A stretch of 64,000 nt of DNA from Arthrobacter liuii. Lineage in GTDB: Bacteria; Actinomycetota; Actinomycetes; Actinomycetales; Micrococcaceae. Under the pieces are notes generated by a model. The model was not told the DNA's origin, did no database searches, and saw nothing but the letters and a program-made list of their open reading frames with translations. The stretch lies in contig NZ_BMFW01000013.1 in assembly GCF_014639275.1 (NCBI RefSeq), forward strand, positions 42,327-106,326, written 5' to 3'. The first letter of the stretch is position 1; each line of letters begins with the position of its first letter. Made by a program: the position numbers and the translations under genes. This document shows positions 8,598-17,304 of the stretch, piece by piece.

Positions 8598-9118
8598 TTT
8601 GCTGACTCAGCTGCCACATTGGCACCGATGGTGAAAGTGGAAACGCCGGCAGCCTCAACCACGGAGAGGTTGACCGTCTCGTTGTCTTTGCGGACGAAAT
8701 CCTTGGAAGCCACTCCGCCCACGTTATCGCCGGGAACGGCCTTGAAACCCTGGCCTTCCAGGGCCTTGGTATAGAAGTCGATGACGGAGGCGGTGGGGGC
8801 GGTGACAGTTCCCACAAGGGCGGCTGTGGCAGGGGCGGAAGCCTTGTCGAAGCTGCTGGAGACGACCGTTGCCCCGGTCATCAGGGGGAGGAGTTGCTGC
8901 GGGAAACCCTCCACCATGGCGCCCACGGTTGCGGAGGTGTTGGGCGACGCCGAGGGGCTGGGGGAAGCCGTGAGCGTGGACTGTGTGGCGGCAGAGGAAG
9001 CCGGCTGGGATGGCTCCGACTGTCCAGAGGGGGTCGGGCTGCATGCGGCGAGGGCCAGTGCCCCGACGGCTGCAAGCGCGGCCAGGCCAGCTGGCTTGAA
9101 GTTTCCAATAGCCGTCAC
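8594..9118 (-). CDS. small lipoprotein of unknown function
   Basis: A 174-residue predicted lipoprotein. The GTG at 9118 is selected by a strong AGGAGG about ten bases upstream. It gives a signal peptide ending LALAAC, with Cys26 as the lipidated residue. A Ser/Pro/Thr-rich linker follows, then a domain of about 115 residues (from VGAMVEGFPQQLLPLMTGA) ending in beta-rich sequence (VNLSVVEAAGVSTFTIGAN). No family is recognised. It overlaps the polyprenyl synthetase gene by four bases, so the two are co-translated, but no functional link is evident. Confidence 0.8.
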   Translation of the reverse strand: MTAIGNFKPAGLAALAAVGALALAACSPTPSGQSEPSQPASSAATQSTLTASPSPSASPNTSATVGAMVEGFPQQLLPLMTGATVVSSSFDKASAPATAALVGTVTAPTASVIDFYTKALEGQGFKAVPGDNVGGVASKDFVRKDNETVNLSVVEAAGVSTFTIGANVAAESAK

Positions 9119-9195
9119 AGAGACTTTCCTCCTGGTGTTGTTGGCGGAACCAGCCTCCAGTTTAGCCAGCCTCCTCTGCAGTCCTGACAAACCGA

Positions 9196-9201
9196 TAGGA
9201 T
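9196..9201 (+). promoter_or_regulatory. -10 hexamer of a leaderless dinB promoter
   Basis: TAGGAT precedes the GTG start at 9209 by seven bases; no other convincing initiation signal is visible. Confidence 0.5.
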
Positions 9202-9208
9202 TGCAGCC

Positions 9209-10456
9209 GTGGGGCCCGCAGGTATGAACCAGACATCCGCCGCGCGCCTTCCAGGCGGCCGGCGCAGGTGCATCATGCATGTGGACATGGATGCTTTCTT
9301 TGTTTCCGTGGAACTCCGGACGCGCCCTGAACTTCGCGGCAAGCCGGTGATCGTCGGCTTCCCGGGGGAGCGATCAGTGGTCCTTTCGGGGTCATACGAG
9401 GCCCGCGCCTTCGGCGTCAAGTCTGCGATGCCAATGGCCGTGGCAATGCGCATGTGTCCGCAGGCGGTGGTTATCGAACCGCGGCATAAGCTCTACTACG
9501 AGGTCTCCGGGCAGTTAATGGCCATCTTTGAATCCATCACGGGACTCGTCGAGCCGCTCAGTGTTGACGAAGCCTTCCTGGACGTGACCGGAGCACTCCG
9601 GCGGCTGGGGCCGCCCAGGGGGATCGGTGAGCTCATCCGGCGCCGGGTGGCGGCAGAACTGGGCATCACCGCCTCCGTGGGAATCGCGGAAACCAAGTTC
9701 GTGGCGAAGATCGCTTCCACCCGGTGCAAACCGGACGGGTTGCTGATCATAGGGCCGGACGAAACCGTCCCTTATCTTCACAGCCTCCCTGTGGGCGCTC
9801 TCTGGGGTGTGGGGGCCAAGACCGGGGAGGTCCTGGCAAAGATGGGAATCAGGACCGTGGCGGACGTGGCGGCAACTCCGGTGTCCTCGTTGAAGAAGGT
9901 CCTGGGGGCTACGGGCGAGCATGTCCACCAGCTTGCATGGGGCCTCGATCCCCGCCCCGTTACCCCGGTGCGGCTGGAAAAGAGCATTGGGGCCGAAGAA
10001 ACCTTTGCGGAGGATACGGCGGACGACTTACTCCTTCGCCGGGAACTGCTGCGGCTTTCCCACCGGACCGCAGCCCGCTTGCGGAGCTCCGGAATGGTGG
10101 CCCGGACCGTGGCGCTGAAGCTGCGCTTCGCCGACTTTTCCACCATCACCCGCAGCAGGACCGTCCAGACTCCGGTGGACAGTGCCCAGCTGATCTACGC
10201 AGTGGCAATCCAGCTCCTGGAGTCGCTTGGAGCCAGGGCCATGGCCGTTCGACTGGTGGGCGTGAGGGCCGAGCAGCTTGAGGAAGCGGCCCGGACGTCG
10301 CTCCAGCTGAGCATTGACCGCAGGGATGAGAACTGGCGGGCGGCTGAACAGGCCCTGGATGAGGTGGCGCGCAAATTCGGCAACAAGTCCGTCCTTCCAG
10401 CCCGCCTGATGGAGCCCGAAAGCCGGCCCGGAGACGGCACGCAGAGGCCCGCCTGA
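9209..10456 (+). CDS. dinB: DNA polymerase IV (Y family)
   Basis: A translesion polymerase of 415 residues. The palm motifs are intact: HVDMDAFFVSVE, with two metal-binding Asp residues, and PLSVDEAFLD, with the Asp-Glu pair. The YEARAFGVKSAMP fingers, the helix-hairpin-helix segment (GVGAKTGEVLAKMG) and the little-finger domain follow. A QLSID sequence near residue 370 could be a weak sliding-clamp motif. It stands alone, divergent from the lipoprotein gene by about 90 bp. I see no LexA-like palindrome upstream. Confidence 0.95.
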   Translation: MGPAGMNQTSAARLPGGRRRCIMHVDMDAFFVSVELRTRPELRGKPVIVGFPGERSVVLSGSYEARAFGVKSAMPMAVAMRMCPQAVVIEPRHKLYYEVSGQLMAIFESITGLVEPLSVDEAFLDVTGALRRLGPPRGIGELIRRRVAAELGITASVGIAETKFVAKIASTRCKPDGLLIIGPDETVPYLHSLPVGALWGVGAKTGEVLAKMGIRTVADVAATPVSSLKKVLGATGEHVHQLAWGLDPRPVTPVRLEKSIGAEETFAEDTADDLLLRRELLRLSHRTAARLRSSGMVARTVALKLRFADFSTITRSRTVQTPVDSAQLIYAVAIQLLESLGARAMAVRLVGVRAEQLEEAARTSLQLSIDRRDENWRAAEQALDEVARKFGNKSVLPARLMEPESRPGDGTQRPA

Positions 10457-10590
10457 AAGATCCGCCCAAGTCATTGCCGTCTTTCAGATCAGCCCTCAAC
10501 AATCTATCCTTAGAGATACATAGTTTCGAGTGAATGGACTTACTGCCGGACCCTCTTGGACGTGCTTCCGCTCCCGCGACCGCATGCTGC

Positions 10591-10624
10591 GTTCCCGTTT
10601 TGCCACCGCTGGCGAAACGGGAAC
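10591..10624 (+). other. long hairpin upstream of the DUF3040 gene
   Basis: GTTCCCGTTT at 10591-10600 pairs with AAACGGGAAC at 10615-10624. The inner TGCCA/TGGCG extends the stem to about 15 pairs around a CCGC loop. It ends 82 bases before the DUF3040 start and has no T tract, so it may be a 5'-leader element rather than a terminator of dinB. Confidence 0.5.
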
Positions 10625-10705
10625 TTTCCAGCAATGGCAAGCGTTCTCGGAGTAGAAGTAGTGGCTGGGATCAGCCCGGACGTTCGCCTACAAAAGGAGG
10701 TCGTG

Positions 10706-11071
10706 ATGCCGCTGTCGGAGCACGAACAGAAGCTGCTTGAGCAGCTTGAAAAGCAGCTTCACGAGGACGACCCGAAGTTTGCGAACTCAATGGGTTCGGA
10801 CCCGGGACGTTCATGGTCCACAAGGCATGTGGTCATTGGTGTCCTTTGCGCGCTTGCCGGCGTCTTCCTGCTGCTGGTCGGAGTCACCCTCCAGAACATC
10901 TTTGTTGGGGTGCTGGGCTTCGTGGTCATGGGCGGCGGAGTCTACTTTGCCACCATGCGAAGTTCCCGGGGCAGGGCCGGGTCCAAGGCCGCTGGGGGGA
11001 AAGTCGGGCAAGCAACGGAGCTCGTTCATGAGCAGCCTCGAAGAGCGCTGGGACGAGCGCCGCAGGGGTGA
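10706..11071 (+). CDS. DUF3040 membrane protein, 3' end apparently frameshifted
   Basis: A small actinobacterial membrane protein. MPLSEHEQKLLEQLEKQL opens the classic DUF3040 N-terminus, followed by two transmembrane helices (about 38-58 and 60-78). ATG 10706 is set by a strong AAAAGGAGG. As written the frame ends at 11071 in an untypical tail (VHEQPRRALGRAPQG). The +1 frame instead reads FMSSLEERWDERRRGEP to a stop at 11076-11078, which is the conserved family ending. The two frames join at a run of six G (10994-10999): with five G the product would continue normally. Either the gene carries a recent indel or the base call is wrong. Confidence 0.85.
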   Translation: MPLSEHEQKLLEQLEKQLHEDDPKFANSMGSDPGRSWSTRHVVIGVLCALAGVFLLLVGVTLQNIFVGVLGFVVMGGGVYFATMRSSRGRAGSKAAGGKVGQATELVHEQPRRALGRAPQG

Positions 11072-11151
11072 ACCCTAGGCAGTTCGAGGCAGTCCGGTAT
11101 CCCCCCGGAACCAGGCTCCTCCATTCCGCTCCCCTGACGCCAGGGGCGGCA

Positions 11152-11181
11152 CGAAAAGACCCGCTATTGCGGGTCTTTTCG
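11152..11181 (+). terminator. intrinsic terminator after the DUF3040 gene
   Basis: Perfect 13-base stem CGAAAAGACCCGC / GCGGGTCTTTTCG with a four-base loop and a T-rich 3' arm. It works in both directions by symmetry and isolates mraZ from upstream reading. Confidence 0.85.
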
Positions 11182-11261
11182 CATTTAATCGCAAATTCCG
11201 CCGTACGCGGCCAATCCTGGTGCCCTGACGGAATTGGGCCGCCCCGTGGAAGCGAAAAGTC

Positions 11262-11277
11262 CTCCACTTTCCACCAC
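11262..11277 (-). promoter_or_regulatory. inverted upstream copy of the MraZ operator core
   Basis: The 16 bases here are the exact reverse complement of 11351-11366, the spacer of the mraZ promoter. They contain two GTGG repeats on the minus strand. With the promoter copy this makes a two-site arrangement with 73 bp between the copies. Confidence 0.6.
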
Positions 11278-11344
11278 GGCCCTGGATCCGCGGCATTTCA
11301 AGAGTCTTTTCCCATAATTCGATCCCCGCCAGGGCCGTTTTGCG

Positions 11345-11376
11345 TTGACTGTGGTGGAAAGTGGAGTAATGTGGAG
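11345..11376 (+). promoter_or_regulatory. mraZ promoter with three phased MraZ boxes
   Basis: -35 TTGACT (11345-11350) and -10 TAATGT (11367-11372) are 16 bases apart. GTGGTG (11351), GTGGAG (11361) and GTGGAG (11371) recur exactly every ten bases, filling the spacer and covering the -10. They match the GTGG[A/T]G repeats reported for MraZ in Bacillus subtilis. Binding here would block polymerase, so dcw autorepression by MraZ is the expected outcome. Confidence 0.75.
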
Positions 11377-11441
11377 GACATAAGAGGGTGGTTGCAACAT
11401 AGGGGATGTGCAGTTCCTGACGGCGGACAGGCGGTGGGCCA

Positions 11442-11870
11442 GTGTTTCTGGGCACTCACTCGCCGCGTCTGGATGAAAAGGGACGGATCATTCTCCCCGC
11501 CAAGTTCCGTGAGGAGCTTGCCAGCGGCCTGGTGCTCACACGGGGCCAGGAGCGTTGCATCTACGTCTTCAGCGAGAAGGAATTTGCGCGGGTCCACGAG
11601 CAGATGCGGGAGGCACCAATCTCCTCCAAGCAGGCACGTGACTATATCCGCGTATTTCTCTCTGGAGCCTCGGACGAGGTACCTGACAAGCAGGGGCGCG
11701 TGACCATTCCACCGGCGCTCCGGGAGTACGCAGGACTCGGAAGGGAACTTGCCGTCATCGGCGCAGGTACCCGCGCCGAGATCTGGGACGCCCAGGCTTG
11801 GAATGAATACCTTGCGGAAAAGGAGACGGCCTTTTCCGAAACTGACGATCCCATTCCCGGCATTCTCTGA
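11442..11870 (+). CDS. mraZ: transcriptional regulator MraZ
   Basis: First gene of the dcw cluster, a 142-residue AbrB-fold protein that forms octameric rings and represses its own operon. Both MraZ repeats are visible: [18 protein letters not shown] near the N-terminus and [16 protein letters not shown] about 65 residues later, each with the D-x-(K)-GR-(I/V)-x-(I/L)-P DNA-binding core. The GTG start gives the normal [11 protein letters not shown] beginning. An unusually clear set of operator repeats lies about 70 bases upstream. rsmH follows after 167 bp. Confidence 0.97.
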   Translation: MFLGTHSPRLDEKGRIILPAKFREELASGLVLTRGQERCIYVFSEKEFARVHEQMREAPISSKQARDYIRVFLSGASDEVPDKQGRVTIPPALREYAGLGRELAVIGAGTRAEIWDAQAWNEYLAEKETAFSETDDPIPGIL

Positions 11871-12037
11871 ATTCCGGAGCTGGGCAGCAAGTGGTTTCTT
11901 GGACGAGATCTCCAGCCGGCCCATCGGCTGCCAACCTGGCTCACCTTCCCCGGAGCCAGGCGGGCGGAACGGTAGGCGCGGATGGGGATCTGGTCCCAGA
12001 AACATCAGGTGACAACGACGGCGGGAAAGGACCAGGC

Positions 12038-13030
12038 ATGAACGATCACCCCAAGCCCACGTCCGAACGCCATGTGCCGGTCCTTCGCGACCGGTGCATC
12101 AATTTGTTGGCGCCGGGATTCGAAGCAGCAAGGCTCCGCGGTGAGACACCCATTGCAGTGGACGCGACGCTGGGGATGGGTGGACACTCCGAAGCCATGC
12201 TCCAGCGGTTTCCCGACCTCCACCTCATCGGCATTGACCGGGATGAGGAGGCGCTGGCCCTTGCCGGGGAGCGGCTGGCCCCCTTCTCCGCACGGACTGA
12301 CCTGGTCCACGCCGTCTATGACGAAATCCAGGAGGTCCTGGCAGACCTCGGCGTGACCGCAGTGCATGGGATCCTGATGGACCTGGGTGTCTCCTCCCTG
12401 CAACTGGACGAGCGTGAGCGCGGATTCGCCTACTCATTCGATGCGCCGCTGGACATGCGCATGGACACCAGCAGGGGACAGACCGCAGCGGACGTAGTCA
12501 ATACCTACAGCGAAGAGGACCTGGTCCGGATCATCCGCAAGTGGGGCGAGGAAAAATTCGCCGGACGGATCGCCAACAGGATCGTCGCGGCACGTGCAGT
12601 CAAGGAATTCACCACCACGGGCGAACTCGTGCAGCAGATCCGTTCCGTGGTTCCCGCCTCCGCTGCGAAGTCCGGTGGACATCCTGCCAAGCGGACCTTC
12701 CAGGCCCTCAGGATCGAGGTCAACGAAGAACTCGATGTCCTTGAACGCGCCGTTCCCGCCGCCGTCGACTCCCTGGCCCTCGGCGGCCGCATCGTGGTCA
12801 TGTCCTACCACTCCCTGGAAGACAAGATCGTCAAAGGCGTCCTCCAGGCCCGGTCCAAGTCTTCCGCCCCCCTTGGCTTCCCGGTGGAGCTGGAAGAACA
12901 CAAGCCCGAACTCAAGACCCTGACCAAAGGCACCGAGGTGCCCACCGCCGCCGAAATCGCCGAAAATCCGCGTGCTGCCTCCGCCAGGCTTCGCGCGGCC
13001 GAAAGAATCAGAGCCAGGAGAGCTGCATGA
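12038..13030 (+). CDS. rsmH: 16S rRNA (cytosine1402-N4)-methyltransferase
   Basis: Methylates N4 of C1402 in the ribosomal P site, using S-adenosylmethionine. The 330-residue product has [13 protein letters not shown] at the start, the SAM-binding [26 protein letters not shown] and the late [16 protein letters not shown] motif. ATG 12038 is supported by GGGAAAGGA upstream; an in-frame extension to 11891 is non-homologous. Its stop overlaps the ftsL start (ATGA), so the two are translationally coupled. Confidence 0.96.
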   Translation: MNDHPKPTSERHVPVLRDRCINLLAPGFEAARLRGETPIAVDATLGMGGHSEAMLQRFPDLHLIGIDRDEEALALAGERLAPFSARTDLVHAVYDEIQEVLADLGVTAVHGILMDLGVSSLQLDERERGFAYSFDAPLDMRMDTSRGQTAADVVNTYSEEDLVRIIRKWGEEKFAGRIANRIVAARAVKEFTTTGELVQQIRSVVPASAAKSGGHPAKRTFQALRIEVNEELDVLERAVPAAVDSLALGGRIVVMSYHSLEDKIVKGVLQARSKSSAPLGFPVELEEHKPELKTLTKGTEVPTAAEIAENPRAASARLRAAERIRARRAA

Positions 13031-13719
13031 GCACCGCCGCCGTCAAGAACTTTCCCATCGATTCCGGAAGTTTGGCGGCCGACACCAGGCCTGCAGGTGA
13101 ACCGGGCGGGGGACGGAAGGGCCGTACTCCGCTCTCCGTTGTCCGCACCGCGCCGCGGAAGCGCCGGGCCCCTTTTGTGGTGCTTTGCTTCGCCATGCTC
13201 GCCGTGGCCTTGGTTGCGGTGCTGGTCCTGAACATCTCGGTCTCCACCGCCCAGTACCAGCTGGTGGAACTGCGTGCCAAACAGAACACCCTGACCAAGA
13301 CGAACCAGGATCTTACCCAGCAGGTGCAGAACTTCGAGGCCCCGCAGAACCTGGCGGCCAAGGCTACGGAGCTCGGAATGGTGGCATCCACCGTGAAAGG
13401 CCAGATTGACCTGTCCACGCTGTCAGTGTCAGGAAAGGCCACCCCTGCGGTCAAGGGCGCAGCAGCAGGAGCCGTGATCCCGTCGCCGGCGGTGCCGGGC
13501 CAGCTCATCGTGCCGGGCGCCTCCACGGGTGCAGCTGCTGATAAGGGCACCACGCCGGACGCCGGCAAGGCTGCTGCCGCGGCTCCCTCCGCGGATGCGG
13601 CCCAGGCTGCTGCGCAGGCGGCCGCTGCCCAGGCCGCCGCCGCAGCCGCTGCGGCGCCGGCCCCCGAACTTCACGGCGGCTCCGTTCCGGCGCCCCAGCA
13701 GAAGACCCCGGGGCATTAA
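13027..13719 (+). CDS. ftsL: cell division protein FtsL-like, with long Ala-rich tail
   Basis: A bitopic division protein identified mainly by position between rsmH and ftsI. The 230 residues comprise a basic cytoplasmic N-terminus ([19 protein letters not shown]), one transmembrane helix (about 50-70) and a short coiled coil ([20 protein letters not shown]) ending in the FtsL/DivIC-like ELGMV. It should pair with a DivIC-type partner and support FtsQ and FtsW/FtsI. Unusually, about 110 further residues follow that are Ala/Pro-rich, including a nearly pure Ala stretch around 190-212. This tail would lie outside the membrane and looks disordered. Confidence 0.85.
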   Translation: MSTAAVKNFPIDSGSLAADTRPAGEPGGGRKGRTPLSVVRTAPRKRRAPFVVLCFAMLAVALVAVLVLNISVSTAQYQLVELRAKQNTLTKTNQDLTQQVQNFEAPQNLAAKATELGMVASTVKGQIDLSTLSVSGKATPAVKGAAAGAVIPSPAVPGQLIVPGASTGAAADKGTTPDAGKAAAAAPSADAAQAAAQAAAAQAAAAAAAAPAPELHGGSVPAPQQKTPGH

Positions 13720-13767
13720 ACCAGCAGTCAGGACAGGCAGCAGCGTCGAGCAGCAAGGAATATCACG

Positions 13768-15570
13768 GTGGCGGAGACGACCGGCAAGGCAGCAAAAAGC
13801 AAGGCACCCAACGCCACGAAGCGCTTGCGCCTGGGACTGGGCATCATGCTTACGCTCCTGCTGGTGGTGGGCGGAAAGCTCTTCCTGGTCCAGGGGCTCG
13901 ACGTCGGCGGCATGGCCGAAGCGGCACTCAACAGCAGGATGACATCTGCCATCCTGCCGGCTGAGCGGGGCAGCATCCTGGATTCACGCGGCACCGTTCT
14001 GGCCAACAGCGTGATCCGCTACAACATCGTGGTTGACCAGCGGGTCAACACCAAAACCGAGTCCTACAAGCGGCTGGAGCAGACCGAGGGCCACGAGAAA
14101 CTGGTGGACGTCAGCCGCGATCAGGCCATCTCCGAACTTGCCGCGGCCCTTGGCATGGATACCAATGCTGTTCGGGACGCAGTCACCGGCCAGCAGCCGT
14201 ATCACATCGTGGCCAAGGACGTGAAGCCTGATGTGGAGGACCGCATTTCCAAGCTCCAGGTCCCGGGCATCGTTGCCGAAGGCGTCAGCAAGCGCGTCTA
14301 CCCGAACGGCGCTGTCGCGGGGGGAGTGGTGGGCTTCCTCCAGGACGGCACCAGCGGGCAGGCCGGCATCGAGCAGACACAGGACGACAAACTCCAGGGC
14401 ACGGACGGCAAGCGCCTGTTCGAGATCGGCGCCGACGGGCTCCGCATCCCCGTAGGCCTTGACGAACTGACCCCTCCCCAGAACGGCAAGGACGTCAAGC
14501 TCACCCTCAACTCCGATCTGCAGTACTTCGCCCAGCAGGCAATCCAGAGCCAGGCGGACAAACTCAGCGCCGAATGGGGCGTCATCATTGTGATGGACGC
14601 CAAGACCGGAAACCTGCTTGCCCTCGCGGACACCAACTCACCCGACCCCAACAACCCCGGGTTGGTGGCAGCCAAGGACCGCGGCGTGCGCTCCGTGACT
14701 GCGGCCTATGAACCCGGTTCGGTGGAGAAGATGATGACGGCGGCTGCCGTCATCGATGAAGGCCTGGCCAGCCCGCTGGACAAGTTCACCATTCCTCCCA
14801 CCTATACCGTGGACGGCCAGACGTTCAGCGACGCGTTTACGCACGGCACCGAGGAGCGGACGCTGGCGGGAATCATCGGTTATTCCATGAACACCGGAAC
14901 GGTGATGGCCGGCCAGCGGCTCAGCAAGGAACAGCGCTACGACTGGCTGAAGAAGTTCGGCATCGGGGATGCGCCGGACATCGGGCTGCCCGCCACGGCA
15001 TCCGGCATCCTGACACCCCCGGACCAGTGGGACGGACGCCAGCAATACACCGTGCTGTTCGGGCAGGGCGTTTCCCAGTCCACGCTCCAGACCGTCCGGG
15101 CCTACCAAAGCATCGCCAATAACGGCGTCATGCTGCAGCCGCGGCTGATCGATTCGTACATTTCCCATGACGGCACCGAGGAGAAAGTGCCCGCGCAGCC
15201 GTCCCGGCAGGTTGTCTCGGACAGCACCGCGCATAAGGTCCAGAACATCCTGGAAAGCGCCGTCACAGAAGGCGAAATCAAGGACGCCGGCATCGACGGC
15301 TACCGGGTAGGGGCCAAGACCGGAACATCCGAATCGCCCTGCGACGACGGCAAATCCGGCTACTGCGGCTACACGGCCTCCATCGTGGGAATGGCGCCGA
15401 TGGATGATCCGCGGTTTATTGTGGAGGTGGTGCTCCAGCGGCCGAAGGGCAGCATTTACGGCATCACCAACGGGCCGGTGTTCCGGTCCGTCATGAGCCA
15501 GACGCTGCGGACCTACAACGTTCAGCCTTCAACCGGCGAGCCGGCCAGGATGCCGCAGTACGCCAAATAG
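13768..15570 (+). CDS. ftsI: division-specific peptidoglycan transpeptidase (PBP3/FtsI class B)
   Basis: Cross-links septal peptidoglycan outside the membrane, working with FtsW. The 600 residues begin with a cytoplasmic basic tail and a membrane anchor (about 22-42). The PBP-dimer domain starts at LPAERGSILDSRG, and the transpeptidase domain has the three active-site motifs: S318-V-E-K321, S373-M-N375 and K517-T-G-T. The start is GTG at 13768, 48 bp after ftsL. There are no PASTA repeats, in contrast to the kinase at 3304-5400. Confidence 0.96.
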   Translation: MAETTGKAAKSKAPNATKRLRLGLGIMLTLLLVVGGKLFLVQGLDVGGMAEAALNSRMTSAILPAERGSILDSRGTVLANSVIRYNIVVDQRVNTKTESYKRLEQTEGHEKLVDVSRDQAISELAAALGMDTNAVRDAVTGQQPYHIVAKDVKPDVEDRISKLQVPGIVAEGVSKRVYPNGAVAGGVVGFLQDGTSGQAGIEQTQDDKLQGTDGKRLFEIGADGLRIPVGLDELTPPQNGKDVKLTLNSDLQYFAQQAIQSQADKLSAEWGVIIVMDAKTGNLLALADTNSPDPNNPGLVAAKDRGVRSVTAAYEPGSVEKMMTAAAVIDEGLASPLDKFTIPPTYTVDGQTFSDAFTHGTEERTLAGIIGYSMNTGTVMAGQRLSKEQRYDWLKKFGIGDAPDIGLPATASGILTPPDQWDGRQQYTVLFGQGVSQSTLQTVRAYQSIANNGVMLQPRLIDSYISHDGTEEKVPAQPSRQVVSDSTAHKVQNILESAVTEGEIKDAGIDGYRVGAKTGTSESPCDDGKSGYCGYTASIVGMAPMDDPRFIVEVVLQRPKGSIYGITNGPVFRSVMSQTLRTYNVQPSTGEPARMPQYAK

Positions 15571-15666
15571 CCGCTGAATGACGCCGGAAGTACCAGCAGC
15601 ATCCAGCGCTTCACAGTGCCCGGGGCGAACCATGCCGGGCCCGCCCTAGCACCATCGGAGATCCCC

Positions 15667-17298
15667 TTGCCAGAGTTCACCACGCCCGCCAGCGACGCTG
15701 AACGGGACGAAAGTCCGCGCCGCTTCCGCCCTGCATCCGTAGCGGCCGTCCCGCTGGCCGCCGTCGGGCAGGCCCTCGGCGTAGCCGTGCCCGCTCCTGC
15801 CGATAACGTGGAGATCACGGGCATATCCCTCAACTCGCGCACCGTGGAGCCCGGTGACCTCTACGTGGCGCTGCCCGGGGCCAGCAGGCATGGCGCCGAC
15901 TTTGTCACGGACGCCATCGGAGCCGGGGCGGCTGCGGTCCTGACTGACGACGCCGGCGCGCACCTGCTTGCCTTGTCTGCAGACACCCCCGTGCCCGTGC
16001 TCGTCGTTGACAAGCCGCGCAACGAGGTGGGGCCGCTCTCCGCCATGATCTACCGGAGCCAGCCTGCCGACCGCCGCCCGCTGCAGCTGTTCGGCGTCAC
16101 CGGAACCAATGGGAAGACCACCACCACCTACTTCATCACCTCCCTGCTGCGGGCCCTGGGACGGCGGACCGGGCTGATCGGGACCATCGAAATCCTGGCC
16201 GGCGGGGAGCCGATCCCCAGTCTCCTCACCACACCGGAATCGCCCGAGGTCCACGGACTGCTCGCCCTCATGCACGAGCGCGGGCTCGACGCCGCAGCCA
16301 TGGAAGTGTCCTCCCACGCCATCTCGTACAAGCGGGTGGACGGGCTGCTCTTCGACGTCGCCGGATTCACCAATCTCACCCAGGACCACCTGGACCTGCA
16401 CAGCACCATGGAGGAGTACTTCGCCACCAAGGCAGAGCTCTTCACGCCGGGACGCGCCCGCACGGCGGTGGTAATGGTCGACGACGAGTGGGGCCAGCGC
16501 CTGGCCGGCAGCACCGAGGTGCCGGTCACCACCCTGAGCACCAGTGGGCGAAACCCGGCGGACTGGACCGTGAGCGCGGCCTCACCGCGCGGGCTCGGTA
16601 CCGACTTCACGCTTACGGGCCACGGCGGAGCCACCCTGAACATCCACACCGGGCTGCCCGGCACTTTCAACGTTGCCAACGCAGCCCTGGCAGTGGTCAT
16701 GGTTCTGGAATCCGGAGTGGACCGGGCTGAGCTTCAGGCGGCCCTGGACAGTGCCGACCCGTTCATGGTTGCGGTGCCGGGACGCATGGAACTCATTGCA
16801 GACCGGCCCGCCGCCGTGGTGGACTTCGCCCACAACACCGATGCCCTGGCGCGGGCCCTGGAAGCAGTCCGTTCGCCGGAACCAGGCTCCCGCCTGATCG
16901 TCGTTTTCGGTGCCACGGGACAGCGGGACCAGGGCAAACGCCCGCACATGGGTGCCATCGCCGCCCGGCTTGCCGACACGGTGATCATCACCGACGACGA
17001 CCCGCACGACGAGGACGCGGCGGCGATACGCGCCGATGTGCTGGCCGGGGCACGCGAAGCCCTGGACAAGGAGTCCCTGGACACCGGCCTGCTGGAGGTT
17101 TTCCCCCGCGACGAGGCCATCCGGCACGCCGTGGCCCTGGCGCGCCCGCAGGACACCATCCTCGTGGCGGGCCGCGGGCACGAGGTCTGGCAGGAAGTGA
17201 AGGGCGTGAACCTCGCCCTGGACGACAGGGTGGAACTGCGCACCGCCTTGACAGCCAGGGGATTCAACGTTCTCCGTGACGACCGGATAGAGTCCTAG
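15667..17298 (+). CDS. murE: UDP-MurNAc-tripeptide synthetase, probably L-lysine-adding
   Basis: ATP-dependent ligase adding the third residue of the stem peptide in the cytoplasm. [15 protein letters not shown] is the P-loop. The segment corresponding to the DAP-specific DNPR motif reads DDPH, so the arginine that binds the DAP carboxylate is missing. This fits L-Lys peptidoglycan, usual in Arthrobacter relatives. I prefer the TTG at 15667 because GGAG lies six bases upstream (15657-15660); a GTG at 15616 would add 17 residues without a ribosome-binding site. The gene ends six bases before murF. Confidence 0.92.
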   Translation: MPEFTTPASDAERDESPRRFRPASVAAVPLAAVGQALGVAVPAPADNVEITGISLNSRTVEPGDLYVALPGASRHGADFVTDAIGAGAAAVLTDDAGAHLLALSADTPVPVLVVDKPRNEVGPLSAMIYRSQPADRRPLQLFGVTGTNGKTTTTYFITSLLRALGRRTGLIGTIEILAGGEPIPSLLTTPESPEVHGLLALMHERGLDAAAMEVSSHAISYKRVDGLLFDVAGFTNLTQDHLDLHSTMEEYFATKAELFTPGRARTAVVMVDDEWGQRLAGSTEVPVTTLSTSGRNPADWTVSAASPRGLGTDFTLTGHGGATLNIHTGLPGTFNVANAALAVVMVLESGVDRAELQAALDSADPFMVAVPGRMELIADRPAAVVDFAHNTDALARALEAVRSPEPGSRLIVVFGATGQRDQGKRPHMGAIAARLADTVIITDDDPHDEDAAAIRADVLAGAREALDKESLDTGLLEVFPRDEAIRHAVALARPQDTILVAGRGHEVWQEVKGVNLALDDRVELRTALTARGFNVLRDDRIES

Positions 17299-17304
17299 AC
17301 CGAG

